Assembly: GCA_001770855.1 (NCBI GenBank)
Contig: MESE01000057.1
Location: 1-64,000 of the forward strand
Source of the DNA: Burkholderiales bacterium RIFCSPLOWO2_02_FULL_57_36
Lineage (GTDB): Bacteria; Pseudomonadota; Gammaproteobacteria; Burkholderiales; Burkholderiaceae_D
Direction of reading: 5' to 3'
DNA: 64,000 nucleotides
The notes under the pieces were generated by a model, which was given only the letters and a program-made list of their open reading frames with translations, was not told the origin of the DNA and searched no databases. Positions 8,389 to 17,509 of the stretch are shown piece after piece. Both the position numbers and the translations under genes were made by a program. Each line of letters opens with the position of its first letter. The first letter of the stretch is position 1.

Positions 8389-10329
8389 TCAGGCTTCGAC
8401 CAGAAGCCGGCTGCGCATTTCAAGGTGCAGCGCGTGACAGAAATGGGTGCAATAAATCCAGTACGCACCGGCCCTGTCGGCCTTGAATGTGACCGACTTG
8501 GTTTCCTGCGGATTGACGATAAAGTTGATGTTGTAGGTCGGGATCGCACATCCGTGCGCCAGATCCTCAACCTTGTCGTGGTTGGTCAGCGTCAGCGTGA
8601 CTTCATCGCCTTTCCTGACCTTGATGATCGGCAGGCTGAACGTCGGCGCCTGCGACATCATCCGGACATGGACCTTGTTGCCCTTGCGCTCGATACCGGC
8701 CTGCTCCGGAGACTTGACCGCATTGGGGAACTCGTTCATGTCGTAGATCGGGCGCGTCTTGACCATGTCGCGCCGTACGATGATGCCGTCATGCGGCTCA
8801 GGATAGGCGGTGTGATCGGCCAGCAGTTTCATCTTCTCCCCGCTGATGTCGATCAGCTGCTCGGTTTCCGGATGCAGCGGGCCGACCGGCAGGAAGCGGT
8901 CTTTCGAAAACTTGTTGCCGGAGTTGAAGTACTTGCCATCGGCTTCGATAGTTTCGCCCATCGACGCATAACCATGGCCCGGCTGGTAGTGGACGTCGAT
9001 GCGGTCCACGATAAATTTCGCGTTCTTGTCGCCCTTGAAGTGCGCGATTGCGCTGGCGACATTCCATTTGACAAGCTGGCTGTCCAGGAACAGCGAAGTG
9101 TATGCATTGCCTTTGCCGTCGAAACCGGTATGCAACGGGCCGAGGCCGATTTCCGGTTCGGCGACAACGGTGTCGCGTTCCTTGCCCAGTCCGCCCTCGA
9201 ACCAGTTCATCACCAGCGACAGCTCGATGACGGTTGCGGTCGGCGACAACTTGCCGGAGCAAACGAAGTACTTGCCGTCCGGCGAAGCATTCACGCCATG
9301 CGGATTCTTGCCCACCGGTACGTAGCAGGTGATCGAAGTTTTCGGGTCCTTGTTGGCTGCCTTGCGGCCATCCACGACCGGCACCTTGGAATTACCGATG
9401 GTGGTGAACTTGCCATCCTTGATTGCCTGCTCGACGCGGGCGACATGCAGGAACAGGCATGCGTCATGTTCAGACGCCATCATGCCGGCCAGGTCGGCCG
9501 CGTTCTCGACGTTGTACTGGTTGGTCGCCACCAGTTTGCCGTCGTAAGAGGTTGCCACCAGATCCATGTTGCCGTCGACGCGGACTTGCCAGCGCACTTC
9601 CATGGTTGCCGCATCGACGCAGCTGAACAGTCCGCCCCACTTGCTCGGATCGTCCAGATCGCGGCCGTCGTTAGGCAAGGGGATATGGAACTCGGCGCCG
9701 CAGAACACGCGCGTGGTGTAATTGATTTTTTCATCGACCGGATCGCGCTTGTCGGGGAAAATCCCGTGGAAGCCCATCACATTCGGCAGTTCGGTAATCT
9801 TGTCGACTTCCATCGTATCCATGCGAATACGGGCGATGCGCGAATGGATCTTGTCGTTGATGAATAGCCAGCGGCCGTCGTAGGTGCCTTCCTTGTAACT
9901 GCCGTGCACGTGATGCGTGTCGCCGGTGGTGTACTTCAGGCTGCCGTCGGGCCTGGTGCCCATGATGGCTTTGGATTCGTTGGTGATGCCCCAGCCGACC
10001 ATCGGATCGATGTTGAATACCGGGATGCGGCGCAATTCGCGGCCGGAAGGCAGGCCGATAATGCGCGCCTCGCCGGAGTGCCCGCCGCTGGAGAAATGAT
10101 AGTAGTCATCCAGTTGCCCCGGCGCCAACTCATGCGCGCCGCTTGTGGCATTCCCGCTTGCGGCATTCGCACCGGCGGCAGGCTTCGCCGCGGCTTGTTC
10201 CTTGCAACCGCCCAGCGCGAGCGATACACCGGCCATCCCCAGCAATGCACTCTTGCCAAGGAAACGCCGGCGGGTTTCCACTTGCGGAACATCCTTGCCG
10301 TGGTCCGGGGTCTTGTTCATTTTGTCCAT
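8389..10329 (-). CDS. nosZ: NosZ, nitrous oxide reductase (clade I, Tat-exported)
   Basis: A 646-residue multicopper enzyme that reduces N2O to N2 in the periplasm. The N-terminus has a twin-arginine signal (RRRFLGKSALLGMAGVSLAL near residue 20), which marks clade I. The seven-bladed propeller with the CuZ histidines follows, including DTHHVHGSYKEG, CGAEFHIPLPNDG and GKNPHGVNASPDG. The C-terminal cupredoxin domain carries the CuA ligands C627, C631, H635 and M638 in YCTHFCHALHLEM. Length fits the family. It is the first gene of its operon, 107 bp downstream of an FNR/DNR-like site. Confidence 0.98.
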   Translation of the reverse strand: MDKMNKTPDHGKDVPQVETRRRFLGKSALLGMAGVSLALGGCKEQAAAKPAAGANAASGNATSGAHELAPGQLDDYYHFSSGGHSGEARIIGLPSGRELRRIPVFNIDPMVGWGITNESKAIMGTRPDGSLKYTTGDTHHVHGSYKEGTYDGRWLFINDKIHSRIARIRMDTMEVDKITELPNVMGFHGIFPDKRDPVDEKINYTTRVFCGAEFHIPLPNDGRDLDDPSKWGGLFSCVDAATMEVRWQVRVDGNMDLVATSYDGKLVATNQYNVENAADLAGMMASEHDACLFLHVARVEQAIKDGKFTTIGNSKVPVVDGRKAANKDPKTSITCYVPVGKNPHGVNASPDGKYFVCSGKLSPTATVIELSLVMNWFEGGLGKERDTVVAEPEIGLGPLHTGFDGKGNAYTSLFLDSQLVKWNVASAIAHFKGDKNAKFIVDRIDVHYQPGHGYASMGETIEADGKYFNSGNKFSKDRFLPVGPLHPETEQLIDISGEKMKLLADHTAYPEPHDGIIVRRDMVKTRPIYDMNEFPNAVKSPEQAGIERKGNKVHVRMMSQAPTFSLPIIKVRKGDEVTLTLTNHDKVEDLAHGCAIPTYNINFIVNPQETKSVTFKADRAGAYWIYCTHFCHALHLEMRSRLLVEA

Positions 10330-10436
10330 TCAATTTTCTCCAACTGACATTGCTGTTATATGAGCCATGCGGCAAATCGGTTTTCCGCTATCGATTTGGT
10401 ACAGACGTATTGTTGAACTTTAAAAAGTGAAAATAT

Positions 10437-10450
10437 ATGACATGGATCAA
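10437..10450 (-). promoter_or_regulatory. FNR/DNR-like activator box for nosZ
   Basis: ATGACATGGATCAA matches TTGAY-N4-ATCAA with one mismatch. If its centre lies at -41.5, the start of transcription is near 10402, and the -10 hexamer at 10409-10414 reads AACAAT on the minus strand (4 of 6 to consensus). That spacing suits a class II FNR/DNR-activated promoter for nosZ. Confidence 0.6.
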
Positions 10451-10731
10451 TTTTTCCCGGACCACCTTGAAACTGCAGAGAGCCGGAGTGACTATCAATG
10501 CATAGCTATTAAGAACTATTGATGGTTCCGTCAATCCGTCGCTTGTCCCGTTTGCAAGGCATTTTTCCAGCGGCAATCACGGCAGCGGAGATGGAAGGTA
10601 TTCACAATCCGACCTGTCATCGATTGATGAAATATCAAAAAAATGAAGCCGAAAGTCGATTGCAACGCAAATGGTAATGAGCCCGTGCTTTTGACAATTC
10701 AAAAACAGCATTGCACGAGCGCATCCTAAAA

Positions 10732-10745
10732 TTAATCTGAATCAA
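10732..10745 (+). promoter_or_regulatory. FNR/DNR-like box upstream of nrdD
   Basis: TTAATCTGAATCAA matches TTGAT-N4-ATCAA except for one base. It lies 94 bp before the nrdD ATG. I cannot place a good -10 at the ideal distance: the nearest CATACT is at 10778-10783. Activation of the anaerobic reductase operon by an FNR-type protein is therefore plausible but not secured. Confidence 0.45.
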
Positions 10746-10809
10746 GAAAATCAAAAAAACGTCCGCTGCCGGTTGACCATACTACATTTAGTGCCTAACC
10801 TCCATCCAG

Positions 10810-10825
10810 ATACAACAGGTTGTAT
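10810..10825 (+). promoter_or_regulatory. NrdR-box-like palindrome before nrdD
   Basis: ATACAACAGGTTGTAT is a palindrome with 6-bp arms and a 4-bp centre. It agrees with 11 of 16 positions of the NrdR box as I recall it (ACACWATATATWGTGT). It ends 14 bp before the nrdD ATG and just ahead of the GGAGG ribosome site. NrdR usually binds two boxes; only one is seen here, so repression by NrdR is tentative. Confidence 0.35.
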
Positions 10826-10839
10826 ATGTGGAGGATGCA

Positions 10840-12855
10840 ATGGTGACACAAGTAATTTCGCTTCTGCCCCGGATTATCAAGCGCGACGGCAGCATTGCAC
10901 CGTTCGACGGGTGCAAGATCGAGTCGGCGCTGGTGCGGGCCGGGCAAGCCACGGGCGAATACGGCAACATGGAAGCACAGGCATTGACCCGGCGGGTGCT
11001 TTCGCAAAGAATTCCGTTGCTCAATGAGATCGCGCCCGACATCGAGCAGATTCAGGACACCGTGGAAATGGTCTTGTTCGAGTCCGGCTACCGGAAAACC
11101 CTGCGCGCCTACATCGTCTACCGCGAGCAGCACAAAAAATTGCGGAGCGATCGCAAAACCCTGGTCGATGTCGAATCCTCGATCAATGAATACCTGGACC
11201 AGCTCGACTGGCGCGTCAACGCCAATGCCAATCAGGGCTATTCGCTCGGCGGCCTGATCCTCAACGTATCGGGCAAGGTCATTGCCAATTACTGGCTCAA
11301 TCACGTCTACCCGCCGGAAGTCGGCGACGCGCATCGCAACGCCGATATCCATATCCACGACCTCGACATGCTGGCCGGCTATTGCGCCGGCTGGTCGTTG
11401 CGCACCTTGCTCAATGAAGGCTTGAACGGCGTGCCCGGCAAGGTCGAGTCCGGCCCGCCGAAACACATGTCGAGCGCCGTCGGACAAATCGTGAATTTTC
11501 TCGGCACGCTGCAAAACGAATGGGCCGGCGCGCAGGCGTTCAGCTCCTTCGATACTTACATGGCGGCCTATGTCCGCAACGACAATCTGCGCTACGACGA
11601 AGTCAGGCAATCCATCCAGGAACTGATCTACAACCTGAACGTGCCGTCGCGCTGGGGCACGCAAACGCCGTTTACCAACCTGACCTTCGACTGGATCTGC
11701 CCTGAAGACCTGCGCAGCCAGGTGCCGCTGATCGGCGGTCGGGAGATGCCGTTTACCTACGGCGACCTGCAGGCCGAGATGGACATGATCAACCGCGCGT
11801 ATATCGAAGTCATGATGGCGGGCGATGCCAAGGGCCGCGTGTTCACCTTCCCGATCCCGACCTACAACATCACCGAGGATTTCGACTGGTACAGCCCCAA
11901 CGCGGAACTGCTGTTCGACATGACCGCGCGATACGGCCTGCCCTATTTTCAGAATTTCATCAATTCGGAACTCAAGCCGAACATGATCCGCTCGATGTGC
12001 TGCCGCCTGCAACTCGATCTGCGCGAATTGCTCAAGCGCGGCAACGGCCTGTTCGGTTCCGCCGAACAAACCGGATCGCTGGGCGTGGTCACGCTCAATT
12101 GCGCGCGGCTCGGCTACCTGTATCGCGGCGACGAGGCGGCGCTGCTGCGGCGCGTGGACCTGTTGCTCGATCTGGGCAAGGCCAGCCTGGAGATCAAGCG
12201 CAAGGTGATCCAGCGCCACATGGACAACGGCCTCTTCCCTTACACCAAGCGCTATCTCGGCACGCTGCGCAATCACTTCTCCACGCTCGGCGTGAACGGC
12301 ATCAACGAGATGATCCGCAACTTCACCAGCGACGAGCACGACATCACGACCGACTGGGGCTCGGCATTCGCGCTGCGTCTGCTGGACCATGTGCGCGCGC
12401 GCATGTTGGCGTTTCAGGACGAGACCGGCCACATGTACAACCTGGAAGCAACGCCAGCGGAAGGCACGACTTATCGCTTTGCGAAAGAGGACCGCAAGCG
12501 GTTCTCCGACATCCTGCAGGCGGGAACCCCGGACATGCCGTACTACACCAACTCGTCGCAGTTGCCGGTCGGCTTCACCGACGATCCATTCGAAGCGCTT
12601 GAGCGTCAGGATGCGCTGCAGCGCAAATATACTGGCGGCACCGTGCTGCATCTATACATGACCGAACCGCTGTCCAGCCCGGATGCATGCCGCACGCTGA
12701 TCAAGCGCGCACTGAGCCGCTTCCGCCTGCCGTATATCACGATAACGCCGACGTTTTCGATTTGCCCAAAACACGGCTACCTGGCAGGCAGCCATGCGTT
12801 CTGCCCCAAATGCGATACAGACCTCATCGCGCGCAAGGAGAAGGAGGCGGCCTAG
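10840..12855 (+). CDS. nrdD: NrdD, anaerobic ribonucleoside-triphosphate reductase large chain lacking the glycyl-radical domain
   Basis: A 671-residue class III ribonucleotide reductase. Order: ATP-cone (about 5-95), then the ten-stranded barrel with HIHDLDMLAGYCAGW (C182, the radical-transfer cysteine type) and the finger-loop segment MIRSMCCRLQLD (C387/C388, thiyl radical), then a C-terminal zinc site C642-x2-H645 and C655-x2-C658. The chain stops with TAG 13 residues after the zinc site, where one-piece NrdD proteins continue to the RVxGY glycyl-radical loop. That loop is encoded by the next gene. I chose the ATG at 10840 (GGAGG 5 nt upstream) over an in-frame GTG at 10828. It reduces NTPs to dNTPs without oxygen. 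Confidence 0.93.
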   Translation: MVTQVISLLPRIIKRDGSIAPFDGCKIESALVRAGQATGEYGNMEAQALTRRVLSQRIPLLNEIAPDIEQIQDTVEMVLFESGYRKTLRAYIVYREQHKKLRSDRKTLVDVESSINEYLDQLDWRVNANANQGYSLGGLILNVSGKVIANYWLNHVYPPEVGDAHRNADIHIHDLDMLAGYCAGWSLRTLLNEGLNGVPGKVESGPPKHMSSAVGQIVNFLGTLQNEWAGAQAFSSFDTYMAAYVRNDNLRYDEVRQSIQELIYNLNVPSRWGTQTPFTNLTFDWICPEDLRSQVPLIGGREMPFTYGDLQAEMDMINRAYIEVMMAGDAKGRVFTFPIPTYNITEDFDWYSPNAELLFDMTARYGLPYFQNFINSELKPNMIRSMCCRLQLDLRELLKRGNGLFGSAEQTGSLGVVTLNCARLGYLYRGDEAALLRRVDLLLDLGKASLEIKRKVIQRHMDNGLFPYTKRYLGTLRNHFSTLGVNGINEMIRNFTSDEHDITTDWGSAFALRLLDHVRARMLAFQDETGHMYNLEATPAEGTTYRFAKEDRKRFSDILQAGTPDMPYYTNSSQLPVGFTDDPFEALERQDALQRKYTGGTVLHLYMTEPLSSPDACRTLIKRALSRFRLPYITITPTFSICPKHGYLAGSHAFCPKCDTDLIARKEKEAA

Positions 12856-12899
12856 TCTCGCTTTCCCGCCTATCAATTTTCAACCAAAAGGAGAACCAC

Positions 12900-13094
12900 A
12901 TGACCGACTTGAGCATCCAGACCGCACTGACCAGAAAACAAATCGTACTGACGGACGAGGAACGTCAGCCTTGCGAGATATGGACCCGCGTGATGGGCTA
13001 TCACCGTCCAATGTCTTCATTCAATATCGGTAAAAAAGGCGAGTTCCATGAGCGCAAATATTTTGATGAAAAGACTGCCACGCTCGGCAGCTAG
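12900..13094 (+). CDS. Free-standing glycyl-radical domain of NrdD (split subunit)
   Basis: A 64-residue protein that contains the glycyl-radical loop missing from the upstream NrdD: ends of the motif are WTRVMGYHRP and SSFNIGKKGEFHERKYF, with G33 as the radical glycine. The start is clear: AAAAGGAG lies 6 nt before the ATG. The gene begins 44 bp after the NrdD stop, in a different frame, and overlaps nrdG by 47 bp. A single-chain product would need a frameshift. The layout recalls GrcA/YfiD, a stand-alone glycyl-radical unit that repairs pyruvate formate-lyase, but here it appears to be the only source of the radical for this enzyme (inference). Confidence 0.88.
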   Translation: MTDLSIQTALTRKQIVLTDEERQPCEIWTRVMGYHRPMSSFNIGKKGEFHERKYFDEKTATLGS

Positions 13095-13803
13095 TTCGAC
13101 GCAACGCATGCTGAGGGTGGGCGGCATCACGCCGTTCAGCGCAACCGATTACCCGGGCAAACTCGCGGCCGTGGTGTTCGTGCAAGGCTGCCCGTGGCGC
13201 TGCGGCTATTGCCACAATCCGCACCTGCAGCCGCGCCTGCCCGGCGGACCGCTGGATTGGACACGCATTCGCAACCTGCTGCAACGCCGCGTCGGGCTGG
13301 TGGATGCCGTGGTCTTCAGCGGCGGAGAACCGACCATCGATCCATGTCTGGCGAATGCCATCGGCGAGGTACGTGAACTGGGATTCAAGGTGGGCCTGCA
13401 CAGCGGCGGTATTTATCCAACCCGATTCAACGAGATCCTGCCCATGCTGGACTGGGTCGGCTTCGACATCAAAGCGCCGTTCGATCATCGCTACGAACGC
13501 ATCACGGGCGTCGCCGACAGCGCAACCGCCGCACTGGACAGCGCGCAGGCCATCATTTCCAGCAATGTCGACTATGAATTCCGCACGACGATTCATCCGG
13601 CGCTATTGGACGAAGACGACATCATGGCGCTGGCGCAAACCCTGGCCGCCATGGGCGCCACCAGTTACGCGTTGCAGGTCTTTCGTGCCCAGGGCTGCGG
13701 CAGCGCTACGCTGAATGCGGTTCCGGTTACCGGATATCCAAGCGACGACCTAGTGCAGCGCGTCGCCGCGCTATTTCCCGAATTTATCCTGCGCCGCAAT
13801 TGA
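13048..13803 (+). CDS. nrdG: NrdG, radical-SAM activase of anaerobic ribonucleotide reductase
   Basis: A 251-residue radical-SAM protein with the cluster motif CPWRCGYC (C48, C52, C55) and the SAM-binding GGEPTID segment. It generates the glycyl radical on NrdD, here presumably on the 64-residue separate subunit. The ATG at 13048 overlaps that gene by 47 bp and has a GGCGAG-like site ahead; ATGs at 13066 and 13108 lack a ribosome site. This longer type of activase, with the N-terminal RVGGITPFSATDYPGKLAAV, is the pflA-like NrdG form found beside many proteobacterial NrdD genes. Confidence 0.92.
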   Translation: MSANILMKRLPRSAASSTQRMLRVGGITPFSATDYPGKLAAVVFVQGCPWRCGYCHNPHLQPRLPGGPLDWTRIRNLLQRRVGLVDAVVFSGGEPTIDPCLANAIGEVRELGFKVGLHSGGIYPTRFNEILPMLDWVGFDIKAPFDHRYERITGVADSATAALDSAQAIISSNVDYEFRTTIHPALLDEDDIMALAQTLAAMGATSYALQVFRAQGCGSATLNAVPVTGYPSDDLVQRVAALFPEFILRRN

Positions 13804-13842
13804 GACAGCGGCCGCAGTCCGACCCTTGGCGATGCGCTAGCC

Positions 13843-14100
13843 CTAACCGCCGGTCACGGGCGGGAAGAAAGCGACTTCGCAGCCGGGTGAAAGTAGCGTC
13901 TCGGGCGTGGCCATCTGCTGGTTACAGGCGATGCGCAAGGCGCGGCCATCCGCCAATGCCTCCGACCATGGAGCGCCTCTTGCCACAAGATACGCGCGCA
14001 AATCCGCAAGTGTTCTGACCTCCGCCGGAAGCGAAACCGACTCACCGGAGCGACCCAGGGTCTCGCGTACACTCGCAAAGTAGCGAATTTCAAGATTCAT
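13843..14100 (-). CDS. moaD: MoaD, small subunit of molybdopterin synthase
   Basis: An 85-residue ubiquitin-like protein beginning MNLEIRYFASVRE and ending in the diglycine PPVTGG, which carries the thiocarboxylate that donates sulphur to precursor Z. AAGGA lies upstream of the ATG at 14100. It follows moeA on the same strand with a 59-bp gap. Molybdenum cofactor would serve nitrate reductase in a denitrifier. Confidence 0.93.
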   Translation of the reverse strand: MNLEIRYFASVRETLGRSGESVSLPAEVRTLADLRAYLVARGAPWSEALADGRALRIACNQQMATPETLLSPGCEVAFFPPVTGG

Positions 14101-14159
14101 GTTGGTAGGTCCTTGATACGACTGTCGATGATCGTACACTGTTCGAAGTGTGGATCGGA

Positions 14160-15392
14160 TTAATCCATGACACTGGAAAATGGCACGAAACGCACCATGT
14201 CTCCTTCTTTTATGGTGTGGCCGGGCGGCTTGTCCACCAGGCCGTCGCCCCACACCGTCGAAGTCAGCACACCCGATCCCTGGTTGGGGAACAGGTCCAG
14301 CCCGCCGCTGGAGTTTATCCTGGCCCGTAAAAAATGATTCCTCTCTTCCGCTTTGGGCCAGGCAAAGTCGGCGCGCGCCAGAAGAAATCTTGGAGCAACA
14401 TCTTCAACGCCTTGCAAACGCAGGATGAACGGGCGAACAAACAATAGAAAGGTAATGAAGCTGGAAACAGGATTGCCGGGCAATCCGACGAAGAAGGCGG
14501 ACCCGGCGGAATCGGCACGCTTGATCTGCCCGAATGCGAGCGGCTTGCCTGGCTTGATTGCGATCTGCCACACGTCGAGATGTCCTTGCGCCTGCACCGC
14601 CGGTTTGACGTGATCTTCCTCGCCGACCGAAACGCCGCCGGACGTGACGATGAGGTCGTGTTCGCTCGATGCGAGCCGCAAGCTTTCGATGGTCGCATCG
14701 AGCGAGTCGGCAACGGTGCCGCAGTCGGTGACACGGCATCCGAGCCGCTTCAGCAGATTTTGCAGCGTGAAATAATTCGAGTTGTAGATCATGCCCGGCT
14801 TTAACGGCTGACCCGGCATGACAAGCTCGCTTCCGGTGAATAGAACCGCGACCCGTACTCGCCGTCGTACGGATACCGTGTTTAATCCTACCGATGCGGC
14901 AAGGCCGGTTTCCTGAGCACGCATGCGCGTGCCGGACGGCAAAAGCACGCTGCCGGCCTTGATGTCTTCGCCGATGCGGCGGATCGACTCGCCGGCTTTC
15001 GGCGCGCGATGAATGATGACGCCGTCGGCTCCGTGCGGCTCGCATAGCTCTTGCATCACGACCGCATCCGCGCCCGGCGGAATCGATGCGCCGGTAAAGA
15101 TTCGCGCGGCGGTTCCGGCTTCAAGCGGCAGCGGTGAACTGCCTGCGGGAATACGCTGCGAAATCCTGTGTTGTACATCGCCCTGCGCGCAGTCGGCCGC
15201 GCGCACCGCATAGCCATCCATCGCAGCATTGTCTTCGGGCGGAACATTCAATTGCGAAACGAGCGCTTCGGCAAGAATGCGGCCATCGGCATCAAGCGTT
15301 GAAACAATCTCGCTTTCAGGAATTGGCGCAGCGGCTGAAAGAATCCGTTCAAGCGCGGCATCGACACTCAGCATCGGCTGTTTTACGTTCAT
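14160..15392 (-). CDS. moeA: MoeA, molybdopterin molybdenumtransferase
   Basis: A 410-residue MoeA that inserts molybdate into adenylated molybdopterin. Visible family motifs are PPEDNAAMDGYAVRA near residue 52, FTGASIPPGADAVVMQE, the MoCF-domain segment DLIVTSGGVSVGEEDHVK and GLPGNPVSSFITFLLFVRPF near residue 305. Length is normal. It heads a two-gene unit with moaD. The TetR gene upstream on the same strand ends 21 bp before it, so it could be co-transcribed with that regulator. Confidence 0.95.
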   Translation of the reverse strand: MNVKQPMLSVDAALERILSAAAPIPESEIVSTLDADGRILAEALVSQLNVPPEDNAAMDGYAVRAADCAQGDVQHRISQRIPAGSSPLPLEAGTAARIFTGASIPPGADAVVMQELCEPHGADGVIIHRAPKAGESIRRIGEDIKAGSVLLPSGTRMRAQETGLAASVGLNTVSVRRRVRVAVLFTGSELVMPGQPLKPGMIYNSNYFTLQNLLKRLGCRVTDCGTVADSLDATIESLRLASSEHDLIVTSGGVSVGEEDHVKPAVQAQGHLDVWQIAIKPGKPLAFGQIKRADSAGSAFFVGLPGNPVSSFITFLLFVRPFILRLQGVEDVAPRFLLARADFAWPKAEERNHFLRARINSSGGLDLFPNQGSGVLTSTVWGDGLVDKPPGHTIKEGDMVRFVPFSSVMD

Positions 15393-15413
15393 GGAATATT
15401 GGTAAAGAAATGG

Positions 15414-16175
15414 TTACGTAGGCATTGAGATAGGAGCTTGAATGAAAGCCGGCTGAAGAGACTTGCCCTTTTCTTTGGCAATACCGTCCGGTCCAAAGCG
15501 CGATCGGACCAGGTTCACGACACTTTGCGCGAATGCATCGACGCCGGTTTTCGTGGCGCGATATTTCCAGCGTTTGATCGACCAGTCTTCGATCAGCGTC
15601 ATGCAATGCGCGGCCAGCAAAGAGGCATCGTCCGAAGAAAATTTCCCGGTCGCTTCGATCAGCGCGGCAATATTCGACTGGCTGCCGAGCTCGGACGCCT
15701 TTGCGATTTTCCGTTGCGCAGGCTCCAATGCACGCGACTCCAGAAAAACGAAATAAAGCCAGGGCTGAAGAATTTCAGACAGATAGATATGCGCGCGCAA
15801 TATGCACTCGATCTGGTCCAGCGGCGGCGACACATGCTTGAACCAGTTCGGCAATACCTGGGTGACATGGCGCACCATGTCTTCGATCATGGCCGCCAAT
15901 TGATCCTTGCTTTCTATGTATCCGTAGAGTCCGCCCATTGAAAGGCCGGTTTCGCGGCTGAGATCGCGCAAGGTCATCGCGCGAAAACCGACACTGTTGG
16001 CCAGATGGAAGGTGGCGGCAAATATCTTTTCCAGGTTCTCAAGCGCGGTGTCGCGGCGCTTCACGCTGATCCGTTCGCTGTTCCGATCCAGCAGAAGCAC
16101 CCAGATGTTCGCGTCGTTCAATGGCGTCGCCTTGCGGAATTCAGACAAGGTAAAACTTACAGGAAGTGTCTTCAT
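15414..16175 (-). CDS. TetR-family transcriptional regulator
   Basis: A 253-residue regulator. The TetR helix-turn-helix is at about residues 45-95 (FHLANSVGFRAMTLRDLSRETGLSMGGLYGYIESKDQL, quoted only to show its extent by key residues: T68, G79, Y84). About 40 residues precede the usual TetR start, which is longer than normal. The rest is the helical ligand domain. It diverges from the lipase operon, and a near-perfect TetR-type operator lies between them, so autoregulation and control of lipase are likely (inference). Ligand unknown. Confidence 0.88.
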   Translation of the reverse strand: MKTLPVSFTLSEFRKATPLNDANIWVLLLDRNSERISVKRRDTALENLEKIFAATFHLANSVGFRAMTLRDLSRETGLSMGGLYGYIESKDQLAAMIEDMVRHVTQVLPNWFKHVSPPLDQIECILRAHIYLSEILQPWLYFVFLESRALEPAQRKIAKASELGSQSNIAALIEATGKFSSDDASLLAAHCMTLIEDWSIKRWKYRATKTGVDAFAQSVVNLVRSRFGPDGIAKEKGKSLQPAFIQAPISMPT

Positions 16176-17500
<1,325 letters not shown>

Positions 17501-17509
17501 TCAATCGCC

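Larger units (their letters stand above)
10330..10839. other. Divergent control region between nosZ and nrdD
   Basis: A 510-bp AT-richer region without a convincing gene. It separates two divergent anaerobic operons and contains an FNR/DNR-like box on each side plus a palindrome resembling an NrdR box. A further TTGAT/ATCAA palindrome at 10624-10638 has a 5-nt spacer, unlike canonical FNR sites. Confidence 0.65.

Noticed and set aside
8329-9867. 512-codon plus-strand frame opposite nosZ
   Set aside because: Antisense shadow of nosZ, whose Tat signal and CuA ligands are unambiguous.
10624-10638. TTGAT-GAAAT-ATCAA palindrome between nosZ and nrdD
   Set aside because: The spacer is 5 nt rather than the 4 nt needed for FNR-type dimers, so it was not called as a site, though it could be a different dimer site.
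10795-12651. Long minus-strand frame of 618 codons opposite nrdD
   Set aside because: It is the antisense shadow of nrdD: high-GC coding DNA gives long opposite frames, and its residues (many His, Gln, Val, Arg) have no family character.
12687-12899. In-frame open extension upstream of the glycyl-radical gene, which overlaps the end of nrdD
   Set aside because: It could allow a frameshift fusion, but the strong ribosome site directly before the ATG at 12900 argues for a separate gene.
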